From: Pseudomonas sputi
Lineage (GTDB): Bacteria; Pseudomonadota; Gammaproteobacteria; Pseudomonadales; Pseudomonadaceae
Assembly: GCF_021603585.1 (NCBI RefSeq)
Contig: NZ_BQHI01000005.1
Location: 186,001-250,000 of the forward strand
DNA: 64,000 nucleotides
Direction of reading: 5' to 3'
Shown: positions 9,120-17,690 of the stretch, one piece after another
Position numbering within the stretch: the first letter of the stretch is position 1
Layout: the number at the start of each line of letters is the position of its first letter
Translations under genes and position numbers: made by a program
The notes under the pieces: model-generated
What the model was told of the DNA's origin: nothing
What the model saw: only the letters and a program-made list of their open reading frames with translations
The model's database searches: none

Positions 9120-9416
9120 ATGGACGTGAGCAAGACCAAGAGCAGTTTCTACCGGCGCTTGTACGTGGCGTACCTGATCGACAGCGGCCTGGCCAGCAGC
9201 GTGCCGGCGCTGACCGAGGTCACTGGCATGCCCCGGCGTACGGCGCAGGACACGATTGCGGCGCTGGCGGATCTGGATATCGTCTGCGAGTTCGAACAGG
9301 AAGAGGGCGCGCGCAACCATGCGGGGCGCTACCGGATTCGCGAGTGGGGGGCGATTGATCGGGGGTGGATCGAGCGGAATTTGCGGCAGGTCAAGGCGGT
9401 TCTCGAGTATCCCTGA
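9120..9416 (+). CDS. Winged-helix DNA-binding domain protein
   Basis: 98 aa protein made of one winged helix-turn-helix. Helix 2 and the recognition helix can be read in VPALTEVTGMPRRTAQDTIAAL, and the wing in FEQEEGARNHAGRYRI. This resembles MarR/IclR-like DNA binding folds but lacks an effector domain. Similar short proteins occur next to the YgjP-like gene in Pseudomonas. Target genes are unknown. A palindrome at 9425 follows immediately. Confidence 0.65.
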   Translation: MDVSKTKSSFYRRLYVAYLIDSGLASSVPALTEVTGMPRRTAQDTIAALADLDIVCEFEQEEGARNHAGRYRIREWGAIDRGWIERNLRQVKAVLEYP

Positions 9417-9424
9417 ACTTGCAG

Positions 9425-9450
9425 CCCTTCGCGGGCAAGCCCGCGAAGGG
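9425..9450. repeat. REP-like perfect palindrome
   Basis: CCCTTCGCGGGC and its reverse complement flank an AA centre, 26 bp in all, between two convergent genes. It has no T-run, so it is a REP unit or RNA-end hairpin more than a classical terminator. Confidence 0.8.
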
Positions 9451-9456
9451 GGCATC

Positions 9457-9909
9457 TCAAGACCTGCGCATGCCAATGTGCGGAATGTCATCCTCCAGGT
9501 ATTCCTCACCCGCCGCCACAAACCCGTACCGCCCGTAATACCCCTGCAAATGCGCCTGGGCCGAGAGATAGATCGGCACTTCGGGCCAATGCCTTTCGGC
9601 CTGTTTCAGCGCCTGTTCCATCATTTCATGGCCCAGCCCCTTGCCGCGTGCGGCCGGCGCCGTCAGCACGCGGCCGATCACCACGTCGCCGCCCTGGGAT
9701 TGCGGATCCAGCAGGCGCAGGTACGCCACCAGTTGATTACCGTCCCAGCCCATCAAATGGCAGGTGTCGCCATCCAGATCCTGTCCGTCCGGATCCAGGT
9801 ACGCGCAGCGCTGTTCGACCACGAACACTTCCGAGCGCAATTTCAAAATGGCGTACAGCTGCTCCAGTCCCAGATCGCTGTGATGTTTGCAAACCCACTC
9901 GATTGTCAT
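9457..9909 (-). CDS. elaA: GNAT family N-acetyltransferase, ElaA type
   Basis: 150 aa cytosolic acetyltransferase. ElaA hallmarks are present: LYAILKLRSEVFVVEQ near the start, YLDPDGQDLDGDTCHL, and the acetyl-CoA site RVLTAPAARGKGLGHEMM (~80-97). The C-terminus has YYGRYGFVAAGEEYLEDDIPH, typical of the subgroup. The natural substrate is not known. It converges on the winged-helix gene. ElaA proteins of this length are found across gammaproteobacteria. Confidence 0.85.
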   Translation of the reverse strand: MTIEWVCKHHSDLGLEQLYAILKLRSEVFVVEQRCAYLDPDGQDLDGDTCHLMGWDGNQLVAYLRLLDPQSQGGDVVIGRVLTAPAARGKGLGHEMMEQALKQAERHWPEVPIYLSAQAHLQGYYGRYGFVAAGEEYLEDDIPHIGMRRS

Positions 9910-10165
9910 CTTCTGATTCCTTGAACTATGTCGCCCGATACTAAGCGCAGCGCCGAAATATGTCTGTATGGCTTAGAAATCTGTGACAAAGGCCAAAATG
10001 CCATCATTCCAATATCGCGGTCCGCCGAACTTTGTGTAATCTGCTGGGAAGCGCTGTGCGATGGCTTCAATGAGCTAATGTTAGGGCCTGGGATTCGCCG
10101 GTAAGGGGCCTTGGGGTTTTGACTGAAAACACGCCGGGCGGCCCGCCCGCTAAGGATTTTCAAGC

Positions 10166-10903
10166 ATGCCGCGATTGCATCGAGCCTTTGCTTTGATCGG
10201 ATTGCTGTTGCTGGGTCAAAGCGCTGCAGCGGAGAAATTGCGTCTGGTGTTCGACGTCTGGCCGCCCTTTACCGATGACACGCTGGTCAACGGTGGGCTG
10301 GCGACCGACATCGTCAGCACGGCCCTGGCCCGTGCCGGTTATGCCAGCGGTTATGAGCAGGTGCCGTGGGCGCGGGCGCTGATGGGGGTCGGCGAGGGAC
10401 GTTACGACGTGCTGGTCAACGCCTGGTACAACGACGAGCGTACGAAGATCGGGCAGTTTTCTGCCGAGTACCTGCTCAATCGAGTGCGTTTCTTGAAGCG
10501 CAAAGATGCGCCCATCGAATACAACGACCTGCAGGAACTGCACACCTATCCGATTGCGGTGGTGCGCGGCTACGCCTATTCGGCGCCGTTCGATGCCGAC
10601 ACCGCGTTGCAGAAGGTCCCTGTGCATAACTTCGCCATGGCCGTGCGCATGCTCGCGGCCGATCGGGTCAAGCTGACCCTGGAAGACGAATACGTCGCCC
10701 GTTACTACCTGGCCCGGGAATCAGCGAAAGTGCGCAACACGGTGGAGTTTTTGCCCAAGCCGCTGAGCGAGAACAGCCTGCACATTCTGGTCAGCCTGAA
10801 GAACCCGCATCACGAGCAGATCGTGGCCGGGTTCGACAAGGCGATTGCGTCGATGAAGGCCGATGGCAGCTATGACAAGTTGCTGAGGCAGCATGGGATG
10901 TGA
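10166..10903 (+). CDS. Periplasmic substrate-binding protein, amino-acid type
   Basis: 245 aa protein of the SBP_bac_3 family. A cleavable signal peptide (residues ~1-22, ending QSAAA) precedes the lobe-1 start EKLRLVFDVWPPF. Family features are VPWARALMGVGEGRYDVLVNAW and a C-terminal FDKAIASMKADGSYDKLLRQHG. No transport permease or ATPase gene is next to it, so it is an orphan and may act with a distant transporter or as a sensor domain. The ligand is unknown. It ends 5 bp before the convergent YccS-like gene. Confidence 0.82.
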   Translation: MPRLHRAFALIGLLLLGQSAAAEKLRLVFDVWPPFTDDTLVNGGLATDIVSTALARAGYASGYEQVPWARALMGVGEGRYDVLVNAWYNDERTKIGQFSAEYLLNRVRFLKRKDAPIEYNDLQELHTYPIAVVRGYAYSAPFDADTALQKVPVHNFAMAVRMLAADRVKLTLEDEYVARYYLARESAKVRNTVEFLPKPLSENSLHILVSLKNPHHEQIVAGFDKAIASMKADGSYDKLLRQHGM

Positions 10904-10908
10904 GCAAC

Positions 10909-13092
10909 TCAGTCTTCGGCGGTGTCCTTGATCAAATGCGCCGCCAGCGTGCGCAACGGCCCGAGCTGGCGGCAGATCAGTGCCAGTTGTGTCTGTACCA
11001 GTCGCTGGCCTTCGTCGATTTCGTCCGGCATCTGCTCCAGTTCATTGGCCAGCGCTTCTTCCTCGTCGCTCTGAATCGCGATCGGTTGTTTGCTCGCCAG
11101 ACCCTGGGCGATTTCATCGATGCTCGCCGCCAGACTCACCCCGGCACCGTCGATCAGGTGTTCGCGCACCTCGGCCGGCAGCTGGGTTTCCCGGTGTGCG
11201 CCGAGGCCTGACAGATAGCTGAGCAAGGTGTGCGACAGCACCAGGAAGCGGAAGCCCACGTCGGCTTCCTTCCGGAAATGCCCCGGCTCCATCAGCATGT
11301 TCGCCAGCGTCGTTGATAGTGCGGCGTCGGCGTTGTGCGCGTTGCGCCGGGCCAGGCGATAGGCGAGGTCGTCGCTCTTGCCGGCAGCGTATTGCTGCAT
11401 GATCTGGCGCAGGTAAATGCTGTTGCAGGTGAGGGTGTTGGCCAGCACTTTGTTCAGGCGCCGACCCTGCCAGTCCGGCAGGAACAGGAACACCGCAAGC
11501 CCGGCGATCAGGCTGCCGAGCAGGGTATCGAACAGCCGCGGCAAAAACAGTCCGTAGCCGTCACCCACCTGGTTGAAGCAGAACAGCACCATGATCGTGA
11601 TCGCGGCGGTGGCCACGGTGTAGCGGGTGGTGCGGTTGGTAAAGAACACCACGCCGGCAGCGATGGCGAAGCACGACTGCACCAGCGGACTCGGGAACAG
11701 ATCGAACAGCGCCCAGGCAATCGTCAGGCCGATCGCCGTGCCGAAAATCCGTTGGCCGAGTTTGCGCCGGGTGGCGCCGTAGTTGGGTTGGCAGACGAAC
11801 AGCGTGGTGAGGATGATCCAGTAACCCTGCGACGGGTGAATCAGGTGCACCATGCCGTAGCCGATGCTCAACGCCAGCGGCAAACGCAGCGCGTGGCGGA
11901 ACAGCAGCGAAGTCGGCGTCAGTTGCGTGCGCAGACGAATCCATACGTCCTTGAAGTTGCGCGGCGAGCGGTCGAGCAGGCTGCTGTCGGTGGCATCGGC
12001 GAGGGCGTCGGGGTTGCTGGCGTCGCTGAGCAAACGGTCGAGGGTGCCGAGGTTGGCCGCCAGTGCGCGCAATGAACGCAGCAGCCCGCGCCAGGCCGGG
12101 TTGCTCTGGATGCGCAGGTGTTCGAGGGAGGCGTGCAGGTCGCTCAGGGCTTCGGCGAAACTCGCGTCGTAGGTGAACGGCTGGCGCATCTGAATCGACT
12201 CGGCCAGCGCCCGACAGGCCTTGCCTTGCTGGCGCAGCAAGCGCTGGCAGCGGAACAGCACGTCGCTGTGGAAGAACGCATCGGCCAGGGCGTTGTACGG
12301 GTAGTGCGAAGAACTGGCGCGCTCGTGAATGTCCTGGGCGAGGAAGTACAGCTTCAGGTAGCGGCTGACCTTTGAGCCGGGGCGCCCATTGCCGACCCGG
12401 TGCAGGATGATTTCCTTGGCGCTGTTCAGGGCCGCCACGACCCGGCCGTTTTGCTGGGCCAGTTCCAGGCGCCGCGCTTCGACGTCCAGCTGACGGATCG
12501 GTTCGAACAGCGAGGCTTTCAGCTTCAGGTAATAACCGAGTTCGCGGAACAGCCGCGCCAGACTCTGCTGCACCGGCTGATTGGAAAACATCGCCTGCCA
12601 CAGCACCGACAGCAGGCCGTACCAGGCGGCGCCGGCCACCAGCAGCATCGGCTCATGCCAGAAATCCGTGACCGCGCCGCCACGCTGATCCACGCCGATC
12701 ATGGTGTAGACGGAAAGAATCAGGGTCGCCGAGGCAATCGCCCCGTAACGTTCGCCGAGCGCACCGAGCATGGTCAGGCCGAAGCTGGCCAGTGCCAACG
12801 CAATCACGAACACGATGGGGTAGGGGAAGAGCAGCTCCACGGACAGCGCCGCGATGCTGAAGCACACCAGCGTCACCGCCAGGGCATTGAGGCGGCCCTG
12901 CCAACTGTCGTCGGTCTCGGCCAGGGCGCTGGCGATGATCCCCAGGAACAGCGGGATCAGCAGCCCCATTTCATCCTGATACCAGCACAGCGCCATGCTG
13001 CCGGTCAGGGCGATGAACACCCGCACGCTGTAGCTGAATTTATCCAGCGCCCACAGGCGCCGCAAAGACTGACGAAACGAGGTCGAGGACAT
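10909..13092 (-). CDS. yccS: YccS/YhfK-like inner membrane protein (FUSC family)
   Basis: 727 aa membrane protein. Two clusters of transmembrane helices, at ~25-150 and ~395-520, are separated and followed by soluble helical regions; this duplicated arrangement is typical of YccS and aromatic-acid-efflux-like proteins. The start MSSTSFRQSLRRLWALDKFSYSVRVFIAL agrees with the family. The second membrane block includes GYGMVHLIHPSQGYWIILTTLFVCQPNYGATRRKLGQR-like sequence, a FUSC signature. Transport substrate is unknown. It is transcribed alone towards the binding-protein gene. Confidence 0.88.
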   Translation of the reverse strand: MSSTSFRQSLRRLWALDKFSYSVRVFIALTGSMALCWYQDEMGLLIPLFLGIIASALAETDDSWQGRLNALAVTLVCFSIAALSVELLFPYPIVFVIALALASFGLTMLGALGERYGAIASATLILSVYTMIGVDQRGGAVTDFWHEPMLLVAGAAWYGLLSVLWQAMFSNQPVQQSLARLFRELGYYLKLKASLFEPIRQLDVEARRLELAQQNGRVVAALNSAKEIILHRVGNGRPGSKVSRYLKLYFLAQDIHERASSSHYPYNALADAFFHSDVLFRCQRLLRQQGKACRALAESIQMRQPFTYDASFAEALSDLHASLEHLRIQSNPAWRGLLRSLRALAANLGTLDRLLSDASNPDALADATDSSLLDRSPRNFKDVWIRLRTQLTPTSLLFRHALRLPLALSIGYGMVHLIHPSQGYWIILTTLFVCQPNYGATRRKLGQRIFGTAIGLTIAWALFDLFPSPLVQSCFAIAAGVVFFTNRTTRYTVATAAITIMVLFCFNQVGDGYGLFLPRLFDTLLGSLIAGLAVFLFLPDWQGRRLNKVLANTLTCNSIYLRQIMQQYAAGKSDDLAYRLARRNAHNADAALSTTLANMLMEPGHFRKEADVGFRFLVLSHTLLSYLSGLGAHRETQLPAEVREHLIDGAGVSLAASIDEIAQGLASKQPIAIQSDEEEALANELEQMPDEIDEGQRLVQTQLALICRQLGPLRTLAAHLIKDTAED

Positions 13093-13209
13093 GAAGTGCG
13101 AAGGCCTTCCGAGGCGATGCCGCTAAATTGAGCCAGTAATGACGCCGACGCAATGGCGCCGATCACATCTGACAGCAAAAAGTGTTCCTTTCATGCACCA
13201 CATACCCCC

Positions 13210-13231
13210 GAGGGAGCAAGCTTGCTCCCTC
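13210..13231. repeat. REP-like perfect palindrome
   Basis: A 22 bp perfect palindrome (GAGGGAGCAAG and its complement) between the start region of the YccS-like gene and the end of the flavoprotein gene. It is a variant of the GGGAGCAAGCTTGCTCCC REP unit. Confidence 0.8.
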
Positions 13232-13246
13232 AGGCATCTGTGTTTG

Positions 13247-14425
13247 TCAGACGTACTGCGCGGCGGCGTAACCCGATGCCCAGGCCCACTGGAAGTTGAA
13301 CCCGCCCAGATGCCCGGTAACGTCGAGCACTTCGCCGACGAAGTAGAGGCCCGGGCTTTTCAGCGATTCCATGGTTTTGGACGACACTTCGCGGGTATCG
13401 ACGCCACCGAGGGTGACTTCGGCGGTGCGGTAGCCTTCGGTGCCGGCCGGGACGACTTTCCAGCTGCCCAGCTTCTCGGCGATGTCCGCCAGTTCGGCGT
13501 GGGTGTACTGCTTCATCGGTTTGGAGACGAACCAGTGGTCGGCCAGCAGGTTGGCCATCTTCTTGGTGAAGATTTCGCCGAGCAGGGTTTTCAGTTCGCT
13601 GTTCGGACGTTCGGCAGTCTGCTGTTGCAGCCAGCTCGCGGCGTCGTGATCGGGCAGCAGGTTGATCTCGACCGTGTCGCCCGGCTCCCAGAACGAAGAA
13701 ATCTGCAGGATCGCCGGGCCGCTGAGGCCACGGTGAGTGAACAGGATGTTCTCGCGAAAGCTCTGGTCGTTGCAGCTGACCAGGCAATCCACCGAGGTGC
13801 CGGACAGTTCGGTGCACAAGTCCTTGAGCTGATCGGTGATGGTGAACGGCACCAGCCCGGCGCGGGTCGGCAGCAGTTCATGGCCGAACTGTCTGGCGAC
13901 CTGATAACCGAAACCGGTCGCGCCCAGCGTCGGGATCGACAGGCCGCCGGTGGCGATCACCAGTGACTGGCACTGGATCTGGCCGAGGGTGGTGTCGAGC
14001 AGGTAACCGCCCTCGACTTTCTCGATGGTCTGGATCGAGGTGTCCAGGTGCAGGTTGACGCCGACCTGATCGCACTCGTCCAGCAGCATGCCGAGGATGT
14101 CGCTGGATTTGTTATCACAGAACAGTTGGCCGAGTTTCTTTTCGTGGTACGGCACGCCGTGTTTGGCGACCATGCCGATGAAATCCCACTGGGTGTAACG
14201 GGCCAGCGCGGACTTGCAGAAATGTGGATTCTGCGAGAGGAAATTGCTCGGTTCGGTGTACAGGTTGGTGAAGTTGCAGCGCCCACCGCCGGACATCAGG
14301 ATTTTCTTGCCGGCCTTGTTCGCGTGGTCGAGCAGCAATACCTGACGCCCGCGCCCGGCGGCGGTCAGTGCACACATCAACCCTGCGGCGCCAGCGCCAA
14401 TGATCACGACTTCGGTAGAGCGCAA
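13247..14425 (-). CDS. BaiN/HI0933-type NAD(P)/FAD-dependent flavoprotein
   Basis: 392 aa flavoprotein of the BaiN/YhiN group. The FAD-binding motif VVIIGAGAAGL starts at residue ~6; KAGKKILMSGGGRCNFTN is the family signature, and the C-terminal EVLDVTGHLGGFNFQWAWASGY closes the FAD site. The most likely start is TTG at 14425, since it puts the dinucleotide motif at the N-terminus and has GAGG eight bases upstream; the frame stays open further upstream but runs into a repeat. The reaction is not known for proteobacterial members. It is transcribed away from dbpA's downstream side with a repeat between. Confidence 0.85.
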   Translation of the reverse strand: MRSTEVVIIGAGAAGLMCALTAAGRGRQVLLLDHANKAGKKILMSGGGRCNFTNLYTEPSNFLSQNPHFCKSALARYTQWDFIGMVAKHGVPYHEKKLGQLFCDNKSSDILGMLLDECDQVGVNLHLDTSIQTIEKVEGGYLLDTTLGQIQCQSLVIATGGLSIPTLGATGFGYQVARQFGHELLPTRAGLVPFTITDQLKDLCTELSGTSVDCLVSCNDQSFRENILFTHRGLSGPAILQISSFWEPGDTVEINLLPDHDAASWLQQQTAERPNSELKTLLGEIFTKKMANLLADHWFVSKPMKQYTHAELADIAEKLGSWKVVPAGTEGYRTAEVTLGGVDTREVSSKTMESLKSPGLYFVGEVLDVTGHLGGFNFQWAWASGYAAAQYV

Positions 14426-14453
14426 AACGGTGTCCTCACACAATGACCACGCA

Positions 14454-14586
14454 GATCGTTCCCACGTCGAACCGTCTGCGTGGGAATGCATCCTGTGACG
14501 CTCCGCGTCACGATTTAAAAGCGGACGCAGAGCGTCCATGGCGGCATTCCCACGCGGACGGTTCGACGCCTCGACGTGGGAACGAT
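14454..14586. repeat. Long GATCGTTCCCACG inverted repeat, copy 1
   Basis: 133 bp intergenic element bounded by GATCGTTCCCACG and CGTGGGAACGATC. Inside are GACGCTCCGCGTC and GGACGCAGAGCGTCC arms and the CATTCCCACGCGGACGGTTC module. It is one of seven related elements in this window, all outside genes. It has no open frame of its own. Confidence 0.9.
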
Positions 14587-14606
14587 CAGTATCGGTAATG
14601 CTCGGG

Positions 14607-15992
14607 TCAGAGGACGCGAACGCGCAGCGAACGCCCCTTGATCTTGCCGTTGTTCAAGCGCTGCAGCGCCTGCATGACCACGGTGCGCTCGACGGCCACA
14701 TACGACTGGAAGTCGAAGATCGCGATCTTGCCGACCTGGGCGCCCGGAATGCCGGCTTCACCGGTCAGTGCGCCCAGAATGTCGCCCGGACGTACCTTGT
14801 CCTTGCGCCCGCCAGCGATGCACAGCGTGCTCATCGGCGGTTGCAGCGGGGCACCGCCCTGGGACTTGAGGTTGTCCACCTGATCCCAGTTCAGCGGGGT
14901 TTTCTGCAATTGTTCGATGGCTTGCGCGCGGTGCGCTTCGGACGGCGCCACCAGGCTGACCGCGATGCCTTTCTCGCCGGCACGACCGGTACGGCCGACG
15001 CGGTGAATGTGGATTTCCGAGTCGCGGGCCAGTTCGACGTTGATCACCATGTCCAGTGCATCGATGTCCAGACCACGGGCGGCCACGTCGGTGGCAACCA
15101 GTACCGAAGTACTGCGGTTGGCAAACATCGCCAGCACCTGATCGCGGTCACGCTGTTCCAGGTCGCCGTGCAGGCCGACGGCGGAAATGCCTTTGGAGGT
15201 CAGGTGATCGACGGTTTCCTGCACTTGCTGCTTGGTGAAGCAGAACGCCACGGTGGAGGCCGGACGGAAGTGGTGCAGGACCTTGGTCACCGCGCTCATG
15301 CGCTCTTCCGGGGAAATCTCGTAGAAGCGCTGTTCGATCTGGGTGTCGTCGTGGAACGCTTCGGCTTTCACCGTTTGCGGGTCGCGCATGAACTTCGACG
15401 CCAGTTGCTTGATGCCCACCGGGTAGGTGGCCGAGAACAGCAGGGTCTGACGGCGGGCCGGGGTCTGCTCGATGATGTCTTCGATGGCGTCGTAGAAACC
15501 CATGTCGAGCATGCGGTCGGCTTCGTCGAGGATCAGCGTGTTGAGGCCGTCGAGGACCAGCGAACCCTTGCGCAGGTGCTGCTGGATGCGGCCCGGAGTG
15601 CCGACGATGATGTGCGCACCGTGCTCCAGCGAGCCGATCTGCGGGCCGAAGGACACGCCGCCGCACAGGGTCAGGACCTTGATGTTGTCTTCGGCGCGGG
15701 CCAGACGACGGATTTCCTTGGCGACCTGGTCGGCCAGCTCGCGCGTCGGGCAAATCACCAGCGCCTGGCAGCCGAAGTAGCGCGGATTGATCGGGTTCAG
15801 CAGGCCGATGCCGAATGCGGCGGTCTTGCCGCTGCCGGTCTTGGCCTGGGCGATCAGGTCCATCCCCTTGAGGATCACCGGCAAGCTCTGCGCCTGGATC
15901 GGCGTCATCTGGGCATAACCGAGGGAGTCGAGGTTAGCCAGCATGGCGGCGGACAGCGGCAAAGTATTAAAAGCGGTGGCGATGGTGGTCAC
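14607..15992 (-). CDS. dbpA: ATP-dependent RNA helicase DbpA
   Basis: 461 aa DEAD-box helicase. Motifs run in order: Q motif (YAQMTPIQAQSLP), I AKTGSGKT (~48-55), Ia PTRELADQ, II DEAD, III SAT, then IV-VI ending HRVGRTGRAGEKG. The C-terminal ~75 residues form the DbpA RNA-binding domain (KVRPGDILGALTGEAGIPGAQVGKI) that directs the enzyme to hairpin 92 of 23S rRNA during large-subunit assembly. Start is taken as GTG at 15992 (MTTIATAFNTLPL), which matches the family start; a longer frame upstream is unlikely. Confidence 0.94.
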   Translation of the reverse strand: MTTIATAFNTLPLSAAMLANLDSLGYAQMTPIQAQSLPVILKGMDLIAQAKTGSGKTAAFGIGLLNPINPRYFGCQALVICPTRELADQVAKEIRRLARAEDNIKVLTLCGGVSFGPQIGSLEHGAHIIVGTPGRIQQHLRKGSLVLDGLNTLILDEADRMLDMGFYDAIEDIIEQTPARRQTLLFSATYPVGIKQLASKFMRDPQTVKAEAFHDDTQIEQRFYEISPEERMSAVTKVLHHFRPASTVAFCFTKQQVQETVDHLTSKGISAVGLHGDLEQRDRDQVLAMFANRSTSVLVATDVAARGLDIDALDMVINVELARDSEIHIHRVGRTGRAGEKGIAVSLVAPSEAHRAQAIEQLQKTPLNWDQVDNLKSQGGAPLQPPMSTLCIAGGRKDKVRPGDILGALTGEAGIPGAQVGKIAIFDFQSYVAVERTVVMQALQRLNNGKIKGRSLRVRVL

Positions 15993-16113
15993 GGGACTGG
16001 CCTGCAAAACAAAATGTCGCGCAGTGTAGCAGCCTCTGGCCACTTTCCTCGAAAGTTCTGGACGAACGCAAAGCCTGTGACGAGGGCGGTTCCCCTCGCC
16101 ACGCAGGTCCCGG

Positions 16114-17541
16114 TCAATGCTCGATGTGATCTTCCCGGCGTTTGGTACGCCGTCCGTCCTCTTTCGATAGCTGCGAGAAAATCGTCGCGGCCAGCATCGC
16201 CATGACTCCGACGGTCACGAACGTGAGCTGGAAAGCGCCCAACACGGTCTCGACGCCGTCGTTGCCGACTTCCGCCGTAAAGCCGCCAAGCAGCGCACCG
16301 GCGCATGCCACGCCAAGGCTCAGCGACAACTGCGCCACCACCGACAGCAGGCTGTTGCCGCTGCTGGCGCTGGCGTCGTCGAGGTCGATCAGGGTCACGG
16401 TGTTCATCGCGGTGAATTGCAGGGAGTTGATCGCCCCGAGAACCGCCAGCAGGCACAGCAGCAGCCAGTACGGCGTCTGCTCGCTGACCAGCCCCATGCT
16501 CGCCAGCATGATCCCCAGAAGCAGGGTGTTGCCGGTCAGTACGATGCGATAGCCCAGACGTTCGATCAGCGGCCGCGCGCCCCACTTGGCGACCATCGCG
16601 GCCGCCGCCAGCGGCAGCATGCTCATCCCGGCCTGGGACGGCGAATAACCCAGCGCCACTTGCAGCAGCAACGGCACCAGAAACGGCAGGGCACCGCTGC
16701 CCAGGCGAGCGAACAGGTTGCCCAGGATGCCGACCGCAAAGGTGCGGGTCTTGAACAGCGACGGCGCGAACAGCGGGTTTTCAATGTGCCCCGCACGCAA
16801 CCAGTACGCCGCCAGACAGGCCATGCCGCCGAACAGCAACAGCATCACCCGCAGGTGTGGCAGGTGCAGTTCGCCGAGGCCTTCCATGGCGATGGTGATC
16901 AGCACCATCGCCGCGCCGAACAGCAGGAACCCCAGGCTATCGAAGCGCGTGCGCTCGGTGCCGCGCAGGTCGGGGATGAACTTCCACACCGCGTAGCAAC
17001 CGATGAGGCCGACCGGCAGGTTGATCAGGAAGATCCAGTGCCACGTCAGGTATTCCACCATCCAGCCGCCCATGGTCGGGCCGATCAGCGGGCCGAGCAG
17101 GCCGGGAATGGTGATGAAGCCCATGATCCGTACCAGCTCCGAGCGCGGGTAGGCACGCAGCACCACCAGACGCCCGACCGGCAGCATCAGCGCACCGCCA
17201 AGGCCCTGGATCACGCGCGCGCCGATCAGCATGCTCAGGCTGCTCGACAAGGCGCAGAGCAGCGAGCCGAGGCTGAACAGCAGGATCGCGCCGAAGAAGA
17301 TTTTCTTGGTGCCGAAGCGGTCGGCGATCCAGCCCGAGGCCGGAATCAGCAGGGCCACGGTGAGCATGTAGGCGATGATCACGCCCTGCATGCGCAGCGG
17401 GTCTTCGGCCAGGTCACGGGCCATGGCCGGCAGGGCGGTGTTGAGGATGGTCCCGTCGAGGGACTGCATGAAGAAAGCGATGGCGACGACCCATGGCAAC
17501 CAGCGGGCGGTGATGGCGTCGAGAGGCGGGCGGTTGGGCAT
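16114..17541 (-). CDS. DHA2-type MFS drug transporter (MdtD-like)
   Basis: 475 aa inner membrane protein with about 14 hydrophobic segments. The start of TM1 has FFMQSLDGTILNTALPAMA, the DHA2 motif, and the loop 2-3 motif is GWIADRFGTKKIFF. Motif C is seen as GFITIPGLLGPLIGPTMGGW. Members expel drugs or small metabolites using the proton gradient. The ATG at 17541 has AGAGG six bases upstream; longer frames upstream read through a repeat. The C-terminus is basic and hydrophilic (SKEDGRRTKRREDHIEH). Substrate is unknown. Confidence 0.88.
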   Translation of the reverse strand: MPNRPPLDAITARWLPWVVAIAFFMQSLDGTILNTALPAMARDLAEDPLRMQGVIIAYMLTVALLIPASGWIADRFGTKKIFFGAILLFSLGSLLCALSSSLSMLIGARVIQGLGGALMLPVGRLVVLRAYPRSELVRIMGFITIPGLLGPLIGPTMGGWMVEYLTWHWIFLINLPVGLIGCYAVWKFIPDLRGTERTRFDSLGFLLFGAAMVLITIAMEGLGELHLPHLRVMLLLFGGMACLAAYWLRAGHIENPLFAPSLFKTRTFAVGILGNLFARLGSGALPFLVPLLLQVALGYSPSQAGMSMLPLAAAAMVAKWGARPLIERLGYRIVLTGNTLLLGIMLASMGLVSEQTPYWLLLCLLAVLGAINSLQFTAMNTVTLIDLDDASASSGNSLLSVVAQLSLSLGVACAGALLGGFTAEVGNDGVETVLGAFQLTFVTVGVMAMLAATIFSQLSKEDGRRTKRREDHIEH

Positions 17542-17562
17542 GGAACCTCTTGTTGGTTGATT

Positions 17563-17678
17563 GATCGTTCCCACGCTCTGCGTGGGAATGCAGCCCGGGA
17601 CGCTCCGCGTCCCAGCCAAAGCGGACTCGGAGCGTCCGTTGAGGCATTCCCACGCGGACGGTTCGACGTGGGAACGAT
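17563..17678. repeat. Long GATCGTTCCCACG inverted repeat, copy 2
   Basis: 116 bp element between the MFS gene and the TldE-like gene, with the same outer arms and inner GGGACGCTCCGCGTCCC hairpin as the other long copies. Confidence 0.9.
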
Positions 17679-17690
17679 CAGGTCAGAGAG

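Noticed and set aside
13247-14539. The longer start of the BaiN-type flavoprotein at 14539
   Set aside because: The extra N-terminus is translated from a long intergenic repeat copy and would push the FAD motif far from the N-terminus.
14454-14586. The long inverted repeats as insertion sequences
   Set aside because: They are 116-133 bp with no transposase frame and no clear target duplication seen; at most they are non-autonomous elements.
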